Positions 25,150 to 39,439 of a DNA stretch of 64,000 nt are shown in pieces. Each line of letters starts with the position of its first letter. Position 1 is the stretch's first letter. A program made the position numbers and the translations under genes. The stretch is taken from NCBI GenBank assembly GCA_000711775.1, contig ARYC01000075.1:124001-188000 (forward strand). The letters are read 5' to 3'. The DNA is from Oxytricha trifallax. Its lineage: Eukaryota; Ciliophora; Spirotrichea; Sporadotrichida; Oxytrichidae. A model generated the notes under the pieces. That model saw only the letters and a list, made by a program, of their open reading frames with translations, was not told the DNA's origin and ran no database searches.

Positions 25150-28100
25150 AATGAAGGAAAATAAAAAGTTATTTTTAGATATATTATTTAAATTGGTTAT
25201 TGTAATTAAATAAAATATGTGTAATTTTATTTTAGTTTTATAATATTGTGGTTATCAAATCAAAACTAAAAAAAGAAATAACACCGTTATATCATTATTT
25301 TTGGATCACATATCCCTGAATTGATGGAGAACCGATATTAATTTTTGGCCCAAAATTCATTAAAATAACAATAATTTTCTCTGACATCTTGGATATATGA
25401 AAAATGATAATTAAAAATAAAATGAAGGATTTATAGATGAAGACTTGCTAGTAATTACAGTGAAAGAGAGTATGGAAAGAAAAAATAAATATGAAAATAT
25501 TTGAATGAAGTTTATTAATCAGAAATATAATAGAAATTCAATAATAAAATGAGAAATTTTATTAAAATTTAAAGAACTTGAAGTAGATTTTATGAAACTA
25601 GAGTGAAGTTTTTATACGAAAACCCTTATTTAAAATTAATACTGAATTAATTATTCGACATGAATGTAGATAAATACCAAATATAATCAAACTTTAAATT
25701 ATCAAGAATGAGAAATATAAGATTATACGCAATTAGAACCAATTAAACTTAATATTATGAGTCAGAGTGCATATGAAAAATTCAAAGGTAAAATATTTGA
25801 AAAGAGGGAGTTAAGTAATTTCGATCAATCACAATTGTTGAAGCAGACTAAATTTTTCGTTGCCTTTTCCCTTTGTGCAATGAATAGAAAATTAAAATTG
25901 AGTTTAAAATCAGGAATAAAGAATTCAGCATTGGATTAGCATCAAATTTAAAATATATTTGGGGAGCTAAAAATAGGTTTTTTACATTTATTTGTGAAGA
26001 AAATCATTTTAAAATTGAAAAAATATAATGATCTGAATCTTTAAAGATTTATACTGAATTTATAAGGATTTTAAAAATAAAACACCTGGAAGATTCTCGT
26101 TAAAGTATTCTGAGCAAGAATTGCTTTTTGTTGGTTTCAAATACTTAATATAGTTTTAATTGTAGTTATTAATTAACATTTTATAATTATTTTACTGTTA
26201 TATCACTTATTTTGTAACTATAATAAATAATATTTTACAACAAAATGTACAAATTCAAAATAATTCTGATTGAATTACTTATCTTTTAAAATCATAATTT
26301 AATATTATAATTTTGTAGACAAAGCTATTGTAAATGAAAAAATCATGCTCAAATTTTTTTATAAAAGAAAAAAGTATTTTGAATATTAAATTATATATCA
26401 ACACGATTTTACAATTGATTAAATATCTGATTAAATACCATTTATGAAAATTATCCTTTATTAAAATACAAGTTAAACTTATTTTGTTCTTGCTTTATCA
26501 CAATCGTCTAAGATAAAAATCTATTTTTTTCTGATTTCGTGTAGATTCAAAATTCGAAAGCCTTCATTAATAATGATAAAATAAAATAAATAAATGAACT
26601 TGTCATAAAATATCTCGAAATAGAGAATTAAAACTCAAAAAGTATTGTAAAATCTATAGATAAGCACAACTGATAGGTTATTATTGAGTTAAATGACTTA
26701 AGTTAATATATTGTTAGTTTATAATCATTATTTTTCTCAAAGATTAAAAAAATATTGCCATAAAAGAGATTTTATTTATAGGATTGGTTTCTGTTTTCTA
26801 AAAATGAACTTAGGCAGAATATTTGTGAAGAGTAAAAATTGTAATATAATTGAAATTTATATAATTGGTAAATTGAAGCTTTTTTAACATACAAGTAAAT
26901 ATATAAACTCATTAAATTTATGATAATGATATTAATTTATTTATATTCTGATCTATACTTTACAATAATTAGCATACTCTAATCTATTTTTAAGAACGAT
27001 AAATCTGGATATTACTTAATCCCAATTGAAATCAGTATTAATTTTATATAATTATTAATATTCATAGATTTATTAAGTATTTTTCAAATATTTAACTAAT
27101 TATCAACTAAATATTCATGTCTTAAGTAAACAAATAAAACTGATAATTCTCATAATTTTCATCTAATTTATTAAAATAATAATGATAAAAATAGTCTATG
27201 ATAGTGAATAAGCAGTTAATTTTATTTCAACATTAAAGTTGTAAAATCTATAAGTTTTATTATAGACAAATTATGATAGTAATACCTAGAAGTATAGAAC
27301 TTTTAATTGCTTTTTTTAAAAATAATTTTTATTTTTTTACATATTAATTTCCAGTTGTATTATTGATAAATATTGTGTGAATGAAAAAATTGTTTATTTA
27401 AATAGATTAATTTTTCAACAAAAAAATGCATAAAATTAAAAATAAAATTGAAATTAATTAAATCTTTAAATATTAACAAGATCATAAAAGACTCTATAAT
27501 AATTATTATAAAGGTGAATTTTGTTTTCCATTATTTTTATTAATTTAACACAAATTATAAAAATTTATATTTTAACTTTTTTTAAAGATAATTTAAATCA
27601 TCATTAATAATGATGGGAGTATAAATTATAGAAGTATAATTATGATTTTTAGTATTTAAAACTGCATGAGGGAGTTGATTAACTTAAATTGAGTATTAAT
27701 TTACATTTTTCTAAAAAATTATAACCGGGTAAAAGCAAGAATTTATTTATAAAGATGTTTTACTTTTAAGACTTCTCAAGTAAAAACTACAACTAAAATT
27801 GCAGATCAACTTGATTGTGATCAGTATGTATGCAATTAATAATGCAGTATAATAAGTGTTTTAAATTCGGAACATTAAAGTTTGGATGAGTAATTTTATA
27901 TTTTTGAGATATAGTATTAGTCAAAATGTATTTTAAAAGTGTAATTACAGTTGCTTAAATCCTTATCATTTTATATTCTATAAAAGCCAAGACGATTAGA
28001 AAAGTAAGTTCTTAAAAGAAAGAATTATTTTAAATCAAAACAGAATACTAAGATTAGGCACATCCTCTTCTAAAAGGTTGACTTTCAGTAGAATAATAAC

Positions 28101-29345
28101 ATAATATCACAAATTTTAGTTTGTATAATAATAAAAATATTTACCATTATTCTCTTAGGATCTTAAAAATTTATTTGTCATGCCTTTAGTAAATTTTGAA
28201 TAAAATATACTGTGATTATTATAAATTAAAATTTTTATTTAGAAAAATTTAAGATCGATATTTATTAATTTTATATATTATTAATTAAATTGTTTAAAAC
28301 CTTCTTATTTTTATAATTGGATTTATTAAGAACTGTACCCTGATTGAACTAATTAGTTTAATGTTTAGTAATACCAATTTAACATAAGATATATTTAAAG
28401 TCTTTAAGCTTATAGCAGAATAATATAACCAAAAAGATCTTTGTTAAAAATAGAGTTTTATCTATGCTTTAAAGAACTAGTCCTTCATTAAAGGATAAAC
28501 CCTACAATTAGAAAAATGAAAAACAATAAAAATTTCTGCGAGTTAAGTAAAATACTTAACTCTGATTAAGATAAGTATTAAAATAAAAAAATGACACTAA
28601 AAATGATGAGATATTTATATTAGAAATTATATATTATTTTTAATTTAGTATATAAGAAGCTTACTAATAAATCTATATAAATGAATTGTAAATATTAAAT
28701 TTTCATTCACAATAAGTATAAATTAATCATGTTACTATTATCAATATTATATTCAATGATTTCATGAATTATCTTCTACTATTCCCTAATTATACTCTCG
28801 AGGTTTTATTATTATTAATTAAAATGAATACTAAAATTATAAAATGAGCATCTATGAGATTTACTAGAATAATGCTTCTTTTATGTTGGAAGGTAGAAGT
28901 CCTGAGATTATATAATACTGAAAACTTGCTCAAATTTTATAAATTTATCTAAGTATATGATATATTAAAAGAATGTAATAAAATATATTCTTTTCATAGT
29001 AGCTTAAAAGATTTATCATTTTAGGGTTATAAAATTTGCTATATATAAAGTATAATTATTTATTATTTCTACTGACAACTTAAAATGTTTCTTTCTTATA
29101 TTTCTATTTAATAAAACTTTAAGTTACCTTTATAAAGTTATTTTATTTAATTATGATTCTATTATAATCTTCCTACAAGATCCTTAAATATTTCTCAATA
29201 AAAATTTGGTGATCTTTATTATTAAATATAATATATTGTTTTTTACTTAACTTCAAATGATTTTGTCCCATCCTTTAAAAGATCCTATTAAAAATTTTTT
29301 AATTTAAACTTTTTTTCCGATTAAGCATAAAAATGTTAATATTAA
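25150..29345. other. Long AT-rich interval, nothing specific
   Basis: AT-rich sequence. The 61-codon standard-code ORF at 25757 lacks GC rise or motifs, and I treat it as noise. ATAACCGGG near 27724 recalls the LINE-adjacent tail at 55.13 kb but is too short to call. Confidence 0.45.
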
Positions 29346-29349
29346 TAAT

Positions 29350-30975
29350 AATATTATTATCAATAATAATGTTTGACTCACATCTGGGTCTCAAAGACCT
29401 ATGGTTATATAATTAATATAAAAGACTAAGTCCTTTCTTGACAACTAGTTTACTGGGTTCTTTTACTCAATATCTTCTTCTGTTTCCTTGGTCTTCTGTT
29501 TCTTTTCTGTTGTATCTTGGCTTCTAAACTCCTCTGCTGTACTTTTTCCCTGGTCTAGAGATGATGACAAAATCATCATCTATTTTTGATTCTGGAGATT
29601 TTCATGAGTTAGTTTTCATTTTGTTAAATTATAATACTTTAGTTTATATATAGTCTTTAAAGGTAGTGCTTATAAGTTAAACTAAATCTTTCTTTATGAA
29701 GCCTACATATTTAGTAAGGTATTTGAATTGGAACTTAATTAGGTTTGTCATGAAGTCATAGTCTCCATCAAAAAGTTAGACTGCTTTGGAGTTCATTTGA
29801 TTGTTTTTGCGTTTAACTGTTTGTATTGTTTTGAACCCATAGTAGTTGTTTCCCCTGACATAACCTCACTGTTTCTGTTGTGGTGTATTTTCACTGTGCT
29901 TTTGATAGTTCATTAGTTCTTCGTCAGTGGTCAAATCAATCTTGCATAGAACTTAGTTGGTGGTTAAGTAGATGTTTTGTATATTTTCATGAAGTTATGT
30001 ATAGACGACTCTAATGGTAACTGTGAGTGTATATTCTCTACATTCAAACATCTTCTTGCATTGTTCAATGGGATTTTATTTCCTGGTTGTCTACTTTTAC
30101 ATAGGTATTCATGTTGGATAGTCCATTGATTTCCTTCAACTCTTTGACACGGTCTTCCCATGATTTTTAATTAATTATTAATGATTAATTTTGGGTAGGT
30201 TGTATTAAGATTGAATTTTGTTATTAAATAAGTGGGTGTTTAAATTTGTAGTCTCTAATATCTGGTCAGTTCTGATTGGTAGGTTACTGGATAAAGTTTA
30301 TGTGGAATCTTCATTTACCCAGTATGACACTTCCTCTACGGATTCGTAATCTCCGGAAGAAAGAAATGGTGTAATTGGGTTACCATGTTTACTTCCTCTA
30401 TCTATTAAGTAGACATCCATATAATTGTTCATGTAAATTTCCTCTTGGTCGAGTGACTCTTAACTTCTGATTTGTATCTCTATTAGACTATCTCGTAGAC
30501 CAACTAGCGGGTTATCTAATAGAGCAGCTGAGAAATCTTTGTTTTGTTTAAAGGTTGAGTCTTAGTTTCTTGTTTAAAATTGATGACTAGGATGGTGGTG
30601 TCGCTAGTGATTGTGGATTGCGTGGGTCTCTTAATGTGATTGTTGTTGAGTTATAGCAAATAGCCAAGATAAAGATATAGTTCAAGTACTTTTCTTGAAA
30701 TCTAATGTCTCCCTAGTTTAGTTTAGAGCTGAGTAATCAGATCTTATAACTGAGTTTAGACTTGTCAATGAGACCGTGTTGTTATGGCTCTAAGAGTAAA
30801 TAAGAGTTTACCAATGGTGATTTGACTCCATTCTAGGCGGTCTGTTATAATGCTATGATAGGTTAGCTATATCTATAAATTAATGATTTCTCACACAATC
30901 CTTTATGTGTTTTGTTCCGCTTGGTGTGAATTAAGGTTGCCATTTTCACTCTCTATTTAAATTAATAATGTCATA
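29350..30975 (-). mobile_element. Two-ORF element of unknown family, copy B (broken)
   Basis: Minus-strand homologue of the element at 12.6-14.1 kb. The first ORF begins near 30940 with MATLIHTKRNKTHKGLCEKS and includes GDYESVEEVSYWVNEDS near 30300, matching the acidic segment of copy A. The second begins at the ATG at 30161 (MGRPCQRVEGNQWTIQHEYL) and contains FDGDYDFMTNLIKFQFKYLT and KYVGFIKKDLVQLISTTF near 29660-29780, the best match to copy A. It ends in a basic tail. The 3' sequence GAGACCCAGATGTGAGTCA plus ATTATTATT matches the copy A tail. Divergence is high and the copy is broken in several places, so it is old. The family is unknown to me. The gag-like or ORF1-like charged tail would suit a retroelement. 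Confidence 0.6.
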
Positions 30976-30979
30976 ATTT

Positions 30980-32635
30980 GTATCATCTTACAAAAATTAT
31001 ACAATTTTTGTTTTAATTTCTAAAGTGTTATGATTTTCAAAAATAAGTCAACATATTGTTCTATATTTTTTTCCAATTTATAAATCCATTATGTAATTTC
31101 TTATCTAAAATTTGGGTATATTAAAGTTTCAATTATCAAATGATAATAAATTAATGATGTATACTTGATTCATTAATATTTAAAAATAAATTTATAAATT
31201 TTTTAAATAGAAACGTTTCTAGTTTCTAGTACAAGCCTTTCTCTCACTTTTCAAACATAATTTAAAGTTTTTCTTATTCTACTCCTGTAATCTATTTATT
31301 TTATTCTAAGACCATAAAGCGCAGTTTTGATTCACCCTTTTTTATGATTCTTTTAAACGTATTCGAAATTTGAGCACTAATTATTTTTTATACAGGTAAA
31401 TATAATTTTGAACATAAAAAGTCTAATCCAAATTCTAGGTTCTGTTCTATTATTAAGAGGGATTCTTTAAAGTATTTTATTCTAGTTTTAGAATTCTTCT
31501 TCTCTAACATCAAAGAATTCTTTAGTAACATAAGCAAATCTTTAAATATTTCATGAAATTATATTTTTTGCATATTATAAAGAGAATAAAATAGGTTAAA
31601 AAGTGTAAAATTATACTATTATTAAGATTATAACAAAGTAGGTCTAATGCTTATAATTTAGGCTTTTATCCAATATGATTATCTTTTTTGTTGTTATTGA
31701 TCAATATGGATATTAGTATTAAACGCTAACTAAAACTTTTCGAATTATCTTAATTCATTAAATTTTTCTAATTAATTTCTTAGACAATTTGCTTTAAAAA
31801 GTTCATTAAATAATTCTTTATTAATTTCTTCTAAGCTTGTGTTTTGAAATGCTAATACCTGATTTAATATATCTACATATCAAATTTATAATATATTAAT
31901 AATAAATTGATATGTATAAAAAATTAAATCTACAAATTCTCCATTAAAGTTTTAAATATTTTATACAATAATAGTTATTTAAAATAAAATAACTATAATT
32001 TTATTGATTAAATATTAATTCCTAAGTTTTAATCTAATTTTATTGAAATTAAAGTAAAAATATAAATATACTATTTTTTAATAATAATAAATTATTTAAA
32101 CTATTAAGATTAAAAAGATTTATAAATTTAAAAATATTTAATTATTAAATACTATAATAATGAAATTACTATTTTTTTACACTCTACTAGTTAAACAACG
32201 TATATATTTATTATATCTTATTAAGCATAAGTTATTATGTTCACATTATTCTTTCTTGTCTAATTGAATGCTAAATGAAAATATTTAAAAATAATATAAT
32301 ATATTCAAAAATTAATTATTTAATTCATTTATTAAAGTATACTCATTTAAATTGTTATTACAAAATTTTACTAAGAATTTTCCCTTAATTTTGTAAATAC
32401 TTAATAATGTATTTATAATTAATTAAAATTAAATGTAAAATATAATACCATATAGACGAATATAAGAAATGGGGAGATTTATTAAAATGACGAAAATTAA
32501 AGAATTTAAATAAATAAACTGATCTTTAAAAAATTCATTATTAAATTTGAATTTAATTTAATCAAATAATTGTTATTTTTTGAAAACTTAAAATCCCTCA
32601 AAGCAACAGCTAGTTTTAATGCTATACTGACTTTA
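30980..32635. other. AT-rich interval, nothing specific
   Basis: AT-rich with no GC rise. A few pyrimidine-rich stretches near 31220-31330 could be translated on the minus strand, but I see no support. Confidence 0.45.
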
Positions 32636-32639
32636 TACA

Positions 32640-33955
32640 ATAATCATAAAAGCTATTGTTTCTCAGTATATGAAATCCACTCTGTGATACTTTTACTGGT
32701 AACATTAGTATTCCTCTCGTCTTAAGGTGGTACAGAGTTATTACAGTAGCTAAGACCAGTTGAAGAATACATCTCTAATGTTGTTAATTATATCAGAGAG
32801 AGTTTCCAAGCCATTACTAGTGTGAGATGTTAGGGCAGAGTGCTCTTAAATTGTTCATACATGTTCTAAGGTTTCTAATTTATTAACTTTCTTAATTTTT
32901 AGTGCTTATTGTTTAATTTCTCTGTTTCCCTCTATCACACAAATGCACCCCTTTTTCATTATTTATAATAGTTCTATTCTTGCAATCAATCGAAATAAGT
33001 TGAATCTTGATTATTTTTAAATACATGCTATTTGAATGAATTTCCTTATTGTAAAAGAAATCCAGTGAAAAATATTATCAGGGAAAATAAAGGGATACCA
33101 CTGGAATCTCTAAGAAAAAATGAAGGGAGATGGAAGTCTCCGACTCAGATAAAGTGTCCTATGAGCAAAAATTTTAGAGTCTAAATTTTATCATCACTTA
33201 CCCATTTCTAATTACTCAAATGCCTTTTCACATGTCTGTATCATTTTAATGATTTGTGGCAAAATTCTTGAGCTTAAGTTCATTTCCATCTTATTTTAAC
33301 GTGGTTACTTTCTGGAGGCTACTTGTAATACCACTTATTTCTTTTGATGGTGTTGGAGATTTCCTGTTAGCTTGATCATTGATTTACTCATATTAGGATA
33401 TTTTCTTATTTGTCTAGAATGGATTCATGAGTGTCTCAAGTACAATCTGAAGATGTTATTGCCCCGTCACCAACGATGTCCCCAAGTATTATGTCTATCA
33501 TAGCTTTTCTATCAATTCTATAGACTGAATGGCTCTTATTCAGTATCAAAGATATTAAATTTATTTACGCTGTGTAACCAACGGATTCAATGCTTTATAC
33601 TTATTTTCAACCTTCTTTCGTTGTATATATACATGGAGCATTAAGCGAAATTTGGCTTCTACAGTTATAATAACCTCGCAAAAAATAAAAAAATAAAACA
33701 TTTATAAGCTTTAATAGATCTCTTTTAGCTCTAAGAGTCCCATGGATTGTCGCAATAACAAGGGTTAGGTGATATTTTGGAAATATATCATTTTTTCTCC
33801 ATAAATATATTTATGGCATCCTTGTGTTGTCATTAACTCTTGAAATGGTGCTTTTGTTTTCTTAAATTTTAGACGTTACTTTAAATCTTTGCTATTTTAT
33901 TAATTATGTTGTGGTGGGTATTCGCATCTTTAATGTGCAAGCTCCACTAGTGATC
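32640..33955 (-). pseudogene. Long coding-like region, unidentified, several frames
   Basis: GC rises to about 33% over 1.3 kb. The minus strand gives the most protein-like readings, in order: a Lys- and Gln-rich segment from about 33950 (including KAPFQELMTTQGCHKYIYGE and QPLLLRQSMGLLELKEIYQS), then RIDRKAMIDIILGDIVGDGA near 33460-33520, NPFQTNKKISQYEQINDQAN and further Ser/Thr/Lys-rich sequence near 33240-33430, and SDIINNIRDVFFNWSQLLQQ near 32740-32800. A 21-base candidate intron (GTAAGTGATG to TTTAG) lies near 33190. The frame changes mean either several small introns or decay. Plus-strand frames are also long and open here, so strand assignment is uncertain. No family recognised. Confidence 0.35.
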
Positions 33956-33964
33956 AGTACCGAT

Positions 33965-35155
33965 ATACTTTATTGTAATTAGTCCTGAATTGAGTTTGAG
34001 GAGCTCCTGATTTCATTAGGAATAGATATTAGTATAAATTTTAAAGTACTCGATTTTAAACATTAAATCAAACAAGAACTTAAAGTTTGCACTGTTATGA
34101 TTGATGATTTTTAGGCTAAAGTGAAAATTTTATTAAATTAAAAATACTTATAAATATAAATTTACTGTTAAAGCTTTAAATTTCTATTTTGATTCTTTCT
34201 ATTTTTTATTTTACTTTAAAAAGCTTCCTTTTCTTTTTAAATACTTACTTTTACTTATCAATAATATATTTAATAAATTTATAATTATTTATAATTTAAT
34301 TAATTTATAAAGTTAATATAAATGAAATTGAATACAATTAGAATAATTATGCTAAACTCTTTTTCATTTAAAATTCTTTGATTTATTTATGATAAAATAT
34401 AATGTAATTAAAAACATATTAAAATTTTACTATGATATTGGTTCATATAGAAGATTTAGTTAACATATTTGCTGAAAAATAAGAAATATATTAAAAATCA
34501 TATTTACTGTCAAAGGTGTTTTCTCTAACAACTATTATTGTCTTACTAAAGTTTAAAAAAAAAATAGCCGGAGTATTTTTATTCCTCAGTAGTAAGTACA
34601 TAATAAATAATTTAATCGATTAGTTGATGCTTAAATAATAAAAAACCCTGAGTTATTATTTTATTTCAATATTTCTATATTATTTTAATAAAAAAATTTT
34701 CATTAATAAATAAAAATTTTGATTATAGTTTTTTATCTATTCAATCTTTATTGTATTTTTTTAAAATTATTATTTTATTTTATAATATAGAATGATATCT
34801 AAAAGATTTAGCTGCAAAATTTTTAAGTATAAAATATTTGTTTCTTTGTAATCTTTGAACTAAAATGTAAAAAATATTTGTTGGAGCTACTTATTTTGGA
34901 CTTCAAATTACGTACATTTTTATAAATTATATACAGAATTTTGTTATAGGTAGGTCTCTTAAATTTTTGTAAATAAATAAAGATATTTTTTGTTTAATGT
35001 TTTAAATTTAATTAATTAACATATTTTATAATAAAACTCCTTAATTTTTCAAACTAAATTCAATTATAAATTTATAATTAATTTTAAATTAATTTACAAT
35101 GTTTATAACTTAACTTATGGTTTGATATAAGAATTGTAATATTTATAAGAATCTC
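33965..35155. other. AT-rich interval, nothing specific
   Basis: A/T-rich sequence with no features that I can support. Confidence 0.5.
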
Positions 35156-35159
35156 GTTT

Positions 35160-36469
35160 TATATAATGAAAATAATATTTTCGAAAGTGTGACTGAGGAT
35201 ATACCACCTGTACCAATACATCTTATTGGACTCATAGTTATCTTTAGATATTGAAGTGTCATCTGATCTGGAAATAAGTTTTTGGATAAACATCATAGTC
35301 TGGTAAAGGCAAACTGGAGATATTACTTAAATTTTAATATATGCAAAATTTAATTTAAAACTATTGAACTTTATTGACCCTAAATACCTGAGAAAGAAAT
35401 CAAGGTAAATACATTCAAAGCATAAATTTATAAATAAAAAAAAAGATTAGTTTATATCTTAGATAATGGTAATTATTGAACTTAAATATATATTATGCTT
35501 CCTAAAGAATCAAGAAGTTTAAGACTTATACGATTATATTAAATAGGATAGATTGAACTTAACAAAATCTATATGAGATAAAAACGTTCCCTATTACATA
35601 ACAAAATAGTTAGTGAACACTATACTTTAGTCATGGAATAAATATTCTTTATTTATAAGACAACTGAATATCTTAAATAAATACAGAAGACAAAATACAC
35701 CACTTAATAACCACTTTATTCTCTTTTTAATTGAATAATTAAAATAACTTAAAGTTTACAAGTCCCTTATCTTAGGATTATCAGCAAAAGATTTTGAGTG
35801 TAGATAAGTTATAGGTTAATGATTTTAAAAATTATAAAGATTCATAGGTTGATCCATGCAAATTTTTAAAAAACGTCAACTTTTTATTAATACAAAAGCT
35901 AATACAGCTTTGCATAAGAATAAATAAGAAAAGTTGATTAAGAAAAAATAAAAATAAACCCATATATAAAAGAATCAAGTAAAACTTAAAAGATTTACTG
36001 TTTATTAAAATAAAGCATTAATATCTATCGCAAGCTTAAATTAACAATAGTAGCATAAATCTAGAGCCCAATTGACAATACACTCAACTTATTAGAAAGG
36101 GAATAATGAATAATTGCTTTATAGAATTAATAAAAAGAGTAAACGTAATTGTTAAGAAATAGTGAAATTTAAAAGGGTTACCCTTAATAAAGCCTAGTTA
36201 AATCGGAGAGTTTATAAATAATGTCGAAAAATTAAGATAGAAACACTTAATAATTACTTTTTATCTTATAGCAAACTTATAAAAGTAAGAATAAGAAGAG
36301 TAAAGTCCATTATGAGAATCTGAGACTAAACGGGGACTTTTAATTTACGAAACTGCATGATGATAATTAACTCAAGTTCTCATTAGAATAGTTATTAAAC
36401 ATAGATCAATAAGATCCCAAACCAAAAAATAACCTTAACAAGGTGTATTGGTCATTAATGTGCCTTTGA
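35160..36469 (+). pseudogene. Gln-rich coding region, unidentified, probably decayed
   Basis: A first patch (35170-35403) reads SVTEDIPPVPIHLIGLIVIF and later LLNFIDPKYLRKKS, followed by a splice-like GTAAAT and, 55 bases on, TTATATCTTAG. An ATG at 35466 then opens a frame that runs to 35822, with a single TGA at 35574. A second frame continues from about 35816 to the TGA at 36467-36469, interrupted only by a TGA at 36107. It contains QEQIRKVDQEKIKINPYIKE, ERRICH-like charged spacing, and QLLNIDQQDPKPKNNLNKVY near the end. The plus strand is purine-rich and the protein would be very Gln/Lys/Asn-rich, as many ciliate proteins are. GC is only slightly raised, so chance is a real alternative. 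Confidence 0.3.
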
Positions 36470-36479
36470 TCTACGTAAA

Positions 36480-37250
36480 TTTTTAATTCAATTGCTTTTT
36501 ATATCTTCTATAGATCTTATGTAGAAGTTATTTAAATAGTTATATTTATGAATATTTTATGTTATAAATATAATTATGATTATATTATGTTAATTATAAT
36601 AAAAATTTTGAAGAGACTAAGTTATTATACTTGAAATTAATTGAATATTTTTTGTTAAATTAATTGTAAAATAGCAATTAATTTAAATTTAAAAATATAT
36701 TATTTTATATTTGTTGTTTTGAATTTGAATACCTTTCTTACCTTTCTAACAATAATAGTAGTTTAATAATATTTTCCTTTATTTTTAGTGTGATTCTTCA
36801 ATAAAATAAATTTATCTTATTGTCATGGAAAAACCTTAATAAATTTAATTGTAAAAATTCCAACATTAATCAAGTATATGAAAATCTAGTTTTTCTTTGA
36901 ACTACAAAATAAATTATCTTGCTCTAATATTTATGGCATATTTCAATCTTTTGAATATTGAATTTGTTACATCAAACAAAATAATCTATTTTAGTATCAA
37001 ATTTAAAAGTATTATAATGATTGATTTAATGTGTTGAATATTTTACGATTTTAAAGAACAAACCTAAACTTACTTTAATTATACAAAAATCAATTTCATT
37101 CTTATTTGAGATAAATTTATAATGCATATTGTTTCTAAACATATCTATTTACATGTTAATATCTAGATTATAATATCTTTATATGTATTTATGAAAAATA
37201 ATCGAGAATTGGTAAATTAAATTGAAATAAATAATTCAATATACAAACCT
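36480..37250. other. AT-rich interval, nothing specific
   Basis: A/T-rich sequence with no features. Confidence 0.5.
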
Positions 37251-37254
37251 TTTG

Positions 37255-37420
37255 ATGGCGACGCGTAGTGGAGATTGTTAATTCACAAAAATGTAATTTA
37301 CAAAAAACATAAATGAAATGTTTTTTTACAGAAAGCCTAGTTGTTAAGAGTTTTGAAGGTTGAGAAAAGGTAATTCACAGAGCAGCTGAAAGATAAGGTA
37401 ATATAAAACTTACTCATTCA
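37255..37420 (+). other. Mini-gene-like locus 2
   Basis: ATG at 37255 starts a short GC-rich exon (MATRSGDCQFTK) that meets GTAATTTACAAAAAAC at 37293. TTTTTTTACAG at about 37321-37331 is a good 3' splice site. The following patch (37332-37400) is GC-richer and, in one frame, reads LLRVLKVEKRQFTEQLKDK. Layout and the intron start match the other mini-gene-like loci. The phase of the join is not settled. Confidence 0.35.
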
Positions 37421-37449
37421 GATTGAGATATTTATGAAGGTAAATGGAA

Positions 37450-39435
37450 ACATTAAAATGTTTTTTAAAGAAATACATTTTTGTTTATCTTAATAACTAT
37501 TGTTACTACTGTTAATATATATTAGATCAATCATATACTTTTCTTTTTATTTATAATGGATCTATCTTTAAGCATTTGTAATAGTTTATTACAAGCCTTA
37601 TATATTATAATTTGTCTGCATCAATGATTTTACTATTTATCATAATTATCTTTATTACAACTGTTTTATTATAATTTTAATTTTAAATAGATTTAAAAAT
37701 TTTCAAATCTTCTTCATATAAATCAACACAAAATAAATGTTTTAGATAATAAAATGAATATAATAAAAAAATGTATTTAGATGTAATTTTTTATCATAAT
37801 TTATATAAAAAGGGAATATTTATAAATGGACAATAGTATTTGTTTCTTAAAAGTATGAGAAAGTTTAAATTTATTTAAGCTACAAACACTCAAAAATTCT
37901 ATTAAAAATAACTTTATCTAATAATTCAAATTACTGCTCTATCGTTTTGTTCAAATATTTTTCAAAAGGTAATTTACTTATATATTTTTACTATAAAAAA
38001 TGCCCTTAAAATTAAGATTAATTATATATCATATCGCATTTTCCAATAACATTATAAATATTTTACTTTTAATATCAATATATTTATAAATAATGTAAGA
38101 TTACTTTAATTTAACATTTTTATTCTAAGACATAATATATCTTATGCGTTAAAATGGGAGATTAGCACAATAAATTTACTTTAAAAGATTACTTGACAAT
38201 TTAAAGTGATTTACATATTTTTATAATTTAATCAAAAATAAAGGATATTTAGAGTTTACTAGACAGTTTGTTTTTTAGCAATACAATAATTAATATAATC
38301 TTTTATTTGGCAATTTTTATCAAAGAAAACAAAGATCAATTTAAAGGTTAGAAATTTACTTAATTATTCCTAAATATAAAAATTCAATGATTTAATTAAC
38401 AATAATGATAAGAAATTATTTATTTATTCTATATAAACTTCAATTATTCAAACACGTTTAGCTTCATGAGAATAATAACTTTTTCAAATTCTGAATATAA
38501 AATACTAGAAAGTACTACCTTTAATGAATTTAAAAAAAAATAATTCTATTTCTTTCTCATTCATTATTTCAACTAAATAATTCGAATAATAGAATTTATT
38601 AGATAAAATTTAAACAAATTATTTAATTACATTGTTATTGCCGATCTTATAAGTATATCAAAATTTATTATAATAATTATTATTTTGTTTCGGATAATTT
38701 CTTTATTACTGAACAGTAACTTCGTTCAAGTAAGTGCTAGAGTCTTATATATTTCTTATTTTGCAATATAAACTCTCGTAATAATTTTTTGTTTACTCTT
38801 CGTAATTTAAAAAAAAAACTAACTTATTTTGTTTGAATAGTCTTTATTTTATAATTATTACATTCAGCATTTTATAATAAATTCGCCCTAATATCAAGCT
38901 TTAGCATGTTTAAGAATTATCAAAAATAACATAAGGAAATTTTTAAAATATAATATATATCGATTTAGAGGATTATTTTATTATTGTAGTACAAAACTAA
39001 AGAAAAAGAAATAATGTATAAAATAAGAGATATAAATAGTAAAATTGAAATCTTAAAGGTCAAAAAACAAATCTTATTAATTGTGATTTTATAATGCATT
39101 TAATATGGCTAATAATTGTTTAAAAATTGGATTTTAATTATTCAAAGGGACATAATAAAAATTTTAAACAAAATAAAATCTAATAATTAAAACTGAGGGA
39201 ATTATATTTTTAAGTGTTATAGCTTATATTGATTTTTATTTTATAAAAAAATGATTAAAACATGAATATTTTAATTGATATTGAAATATTTATAGTTAGT
39301 TAATAACTAAGGCAAATTATAAAAGTGAGATAAATGTGACTTTGTACGAGTAAAACTTCCATTTTATTTATACTCTGGAGTTTATTTCTTTGAATGTTTA
39401 AATAAGTTAAATTTTAGGTATTTTTTCTCCATTAT
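37450..39435. other. AT-rich interval, nothing specific
   Basis: A/T-rich sequence with no GC rise, repeats or motifs. Confidence 0.5.
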
Positions 39436-39439
39436 TTTC

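Noticed and set aside
25757-25939. 60-codon standard-code ORF at 25757
   Set aside because: No GC rise, no motif and no neighbours. A few ORFs of this size are expected by chance.
32400-33008. Long plus-strand frame opposite the 32.6-34.0 kb minus-strand region
   Set aside because: It is open and reads plausibly in places (GGTELLQQLRPVEEYISN), but the minus strand gives more consistently balanced segments over the whole block. Both strands remain possible, and only one was annotated.
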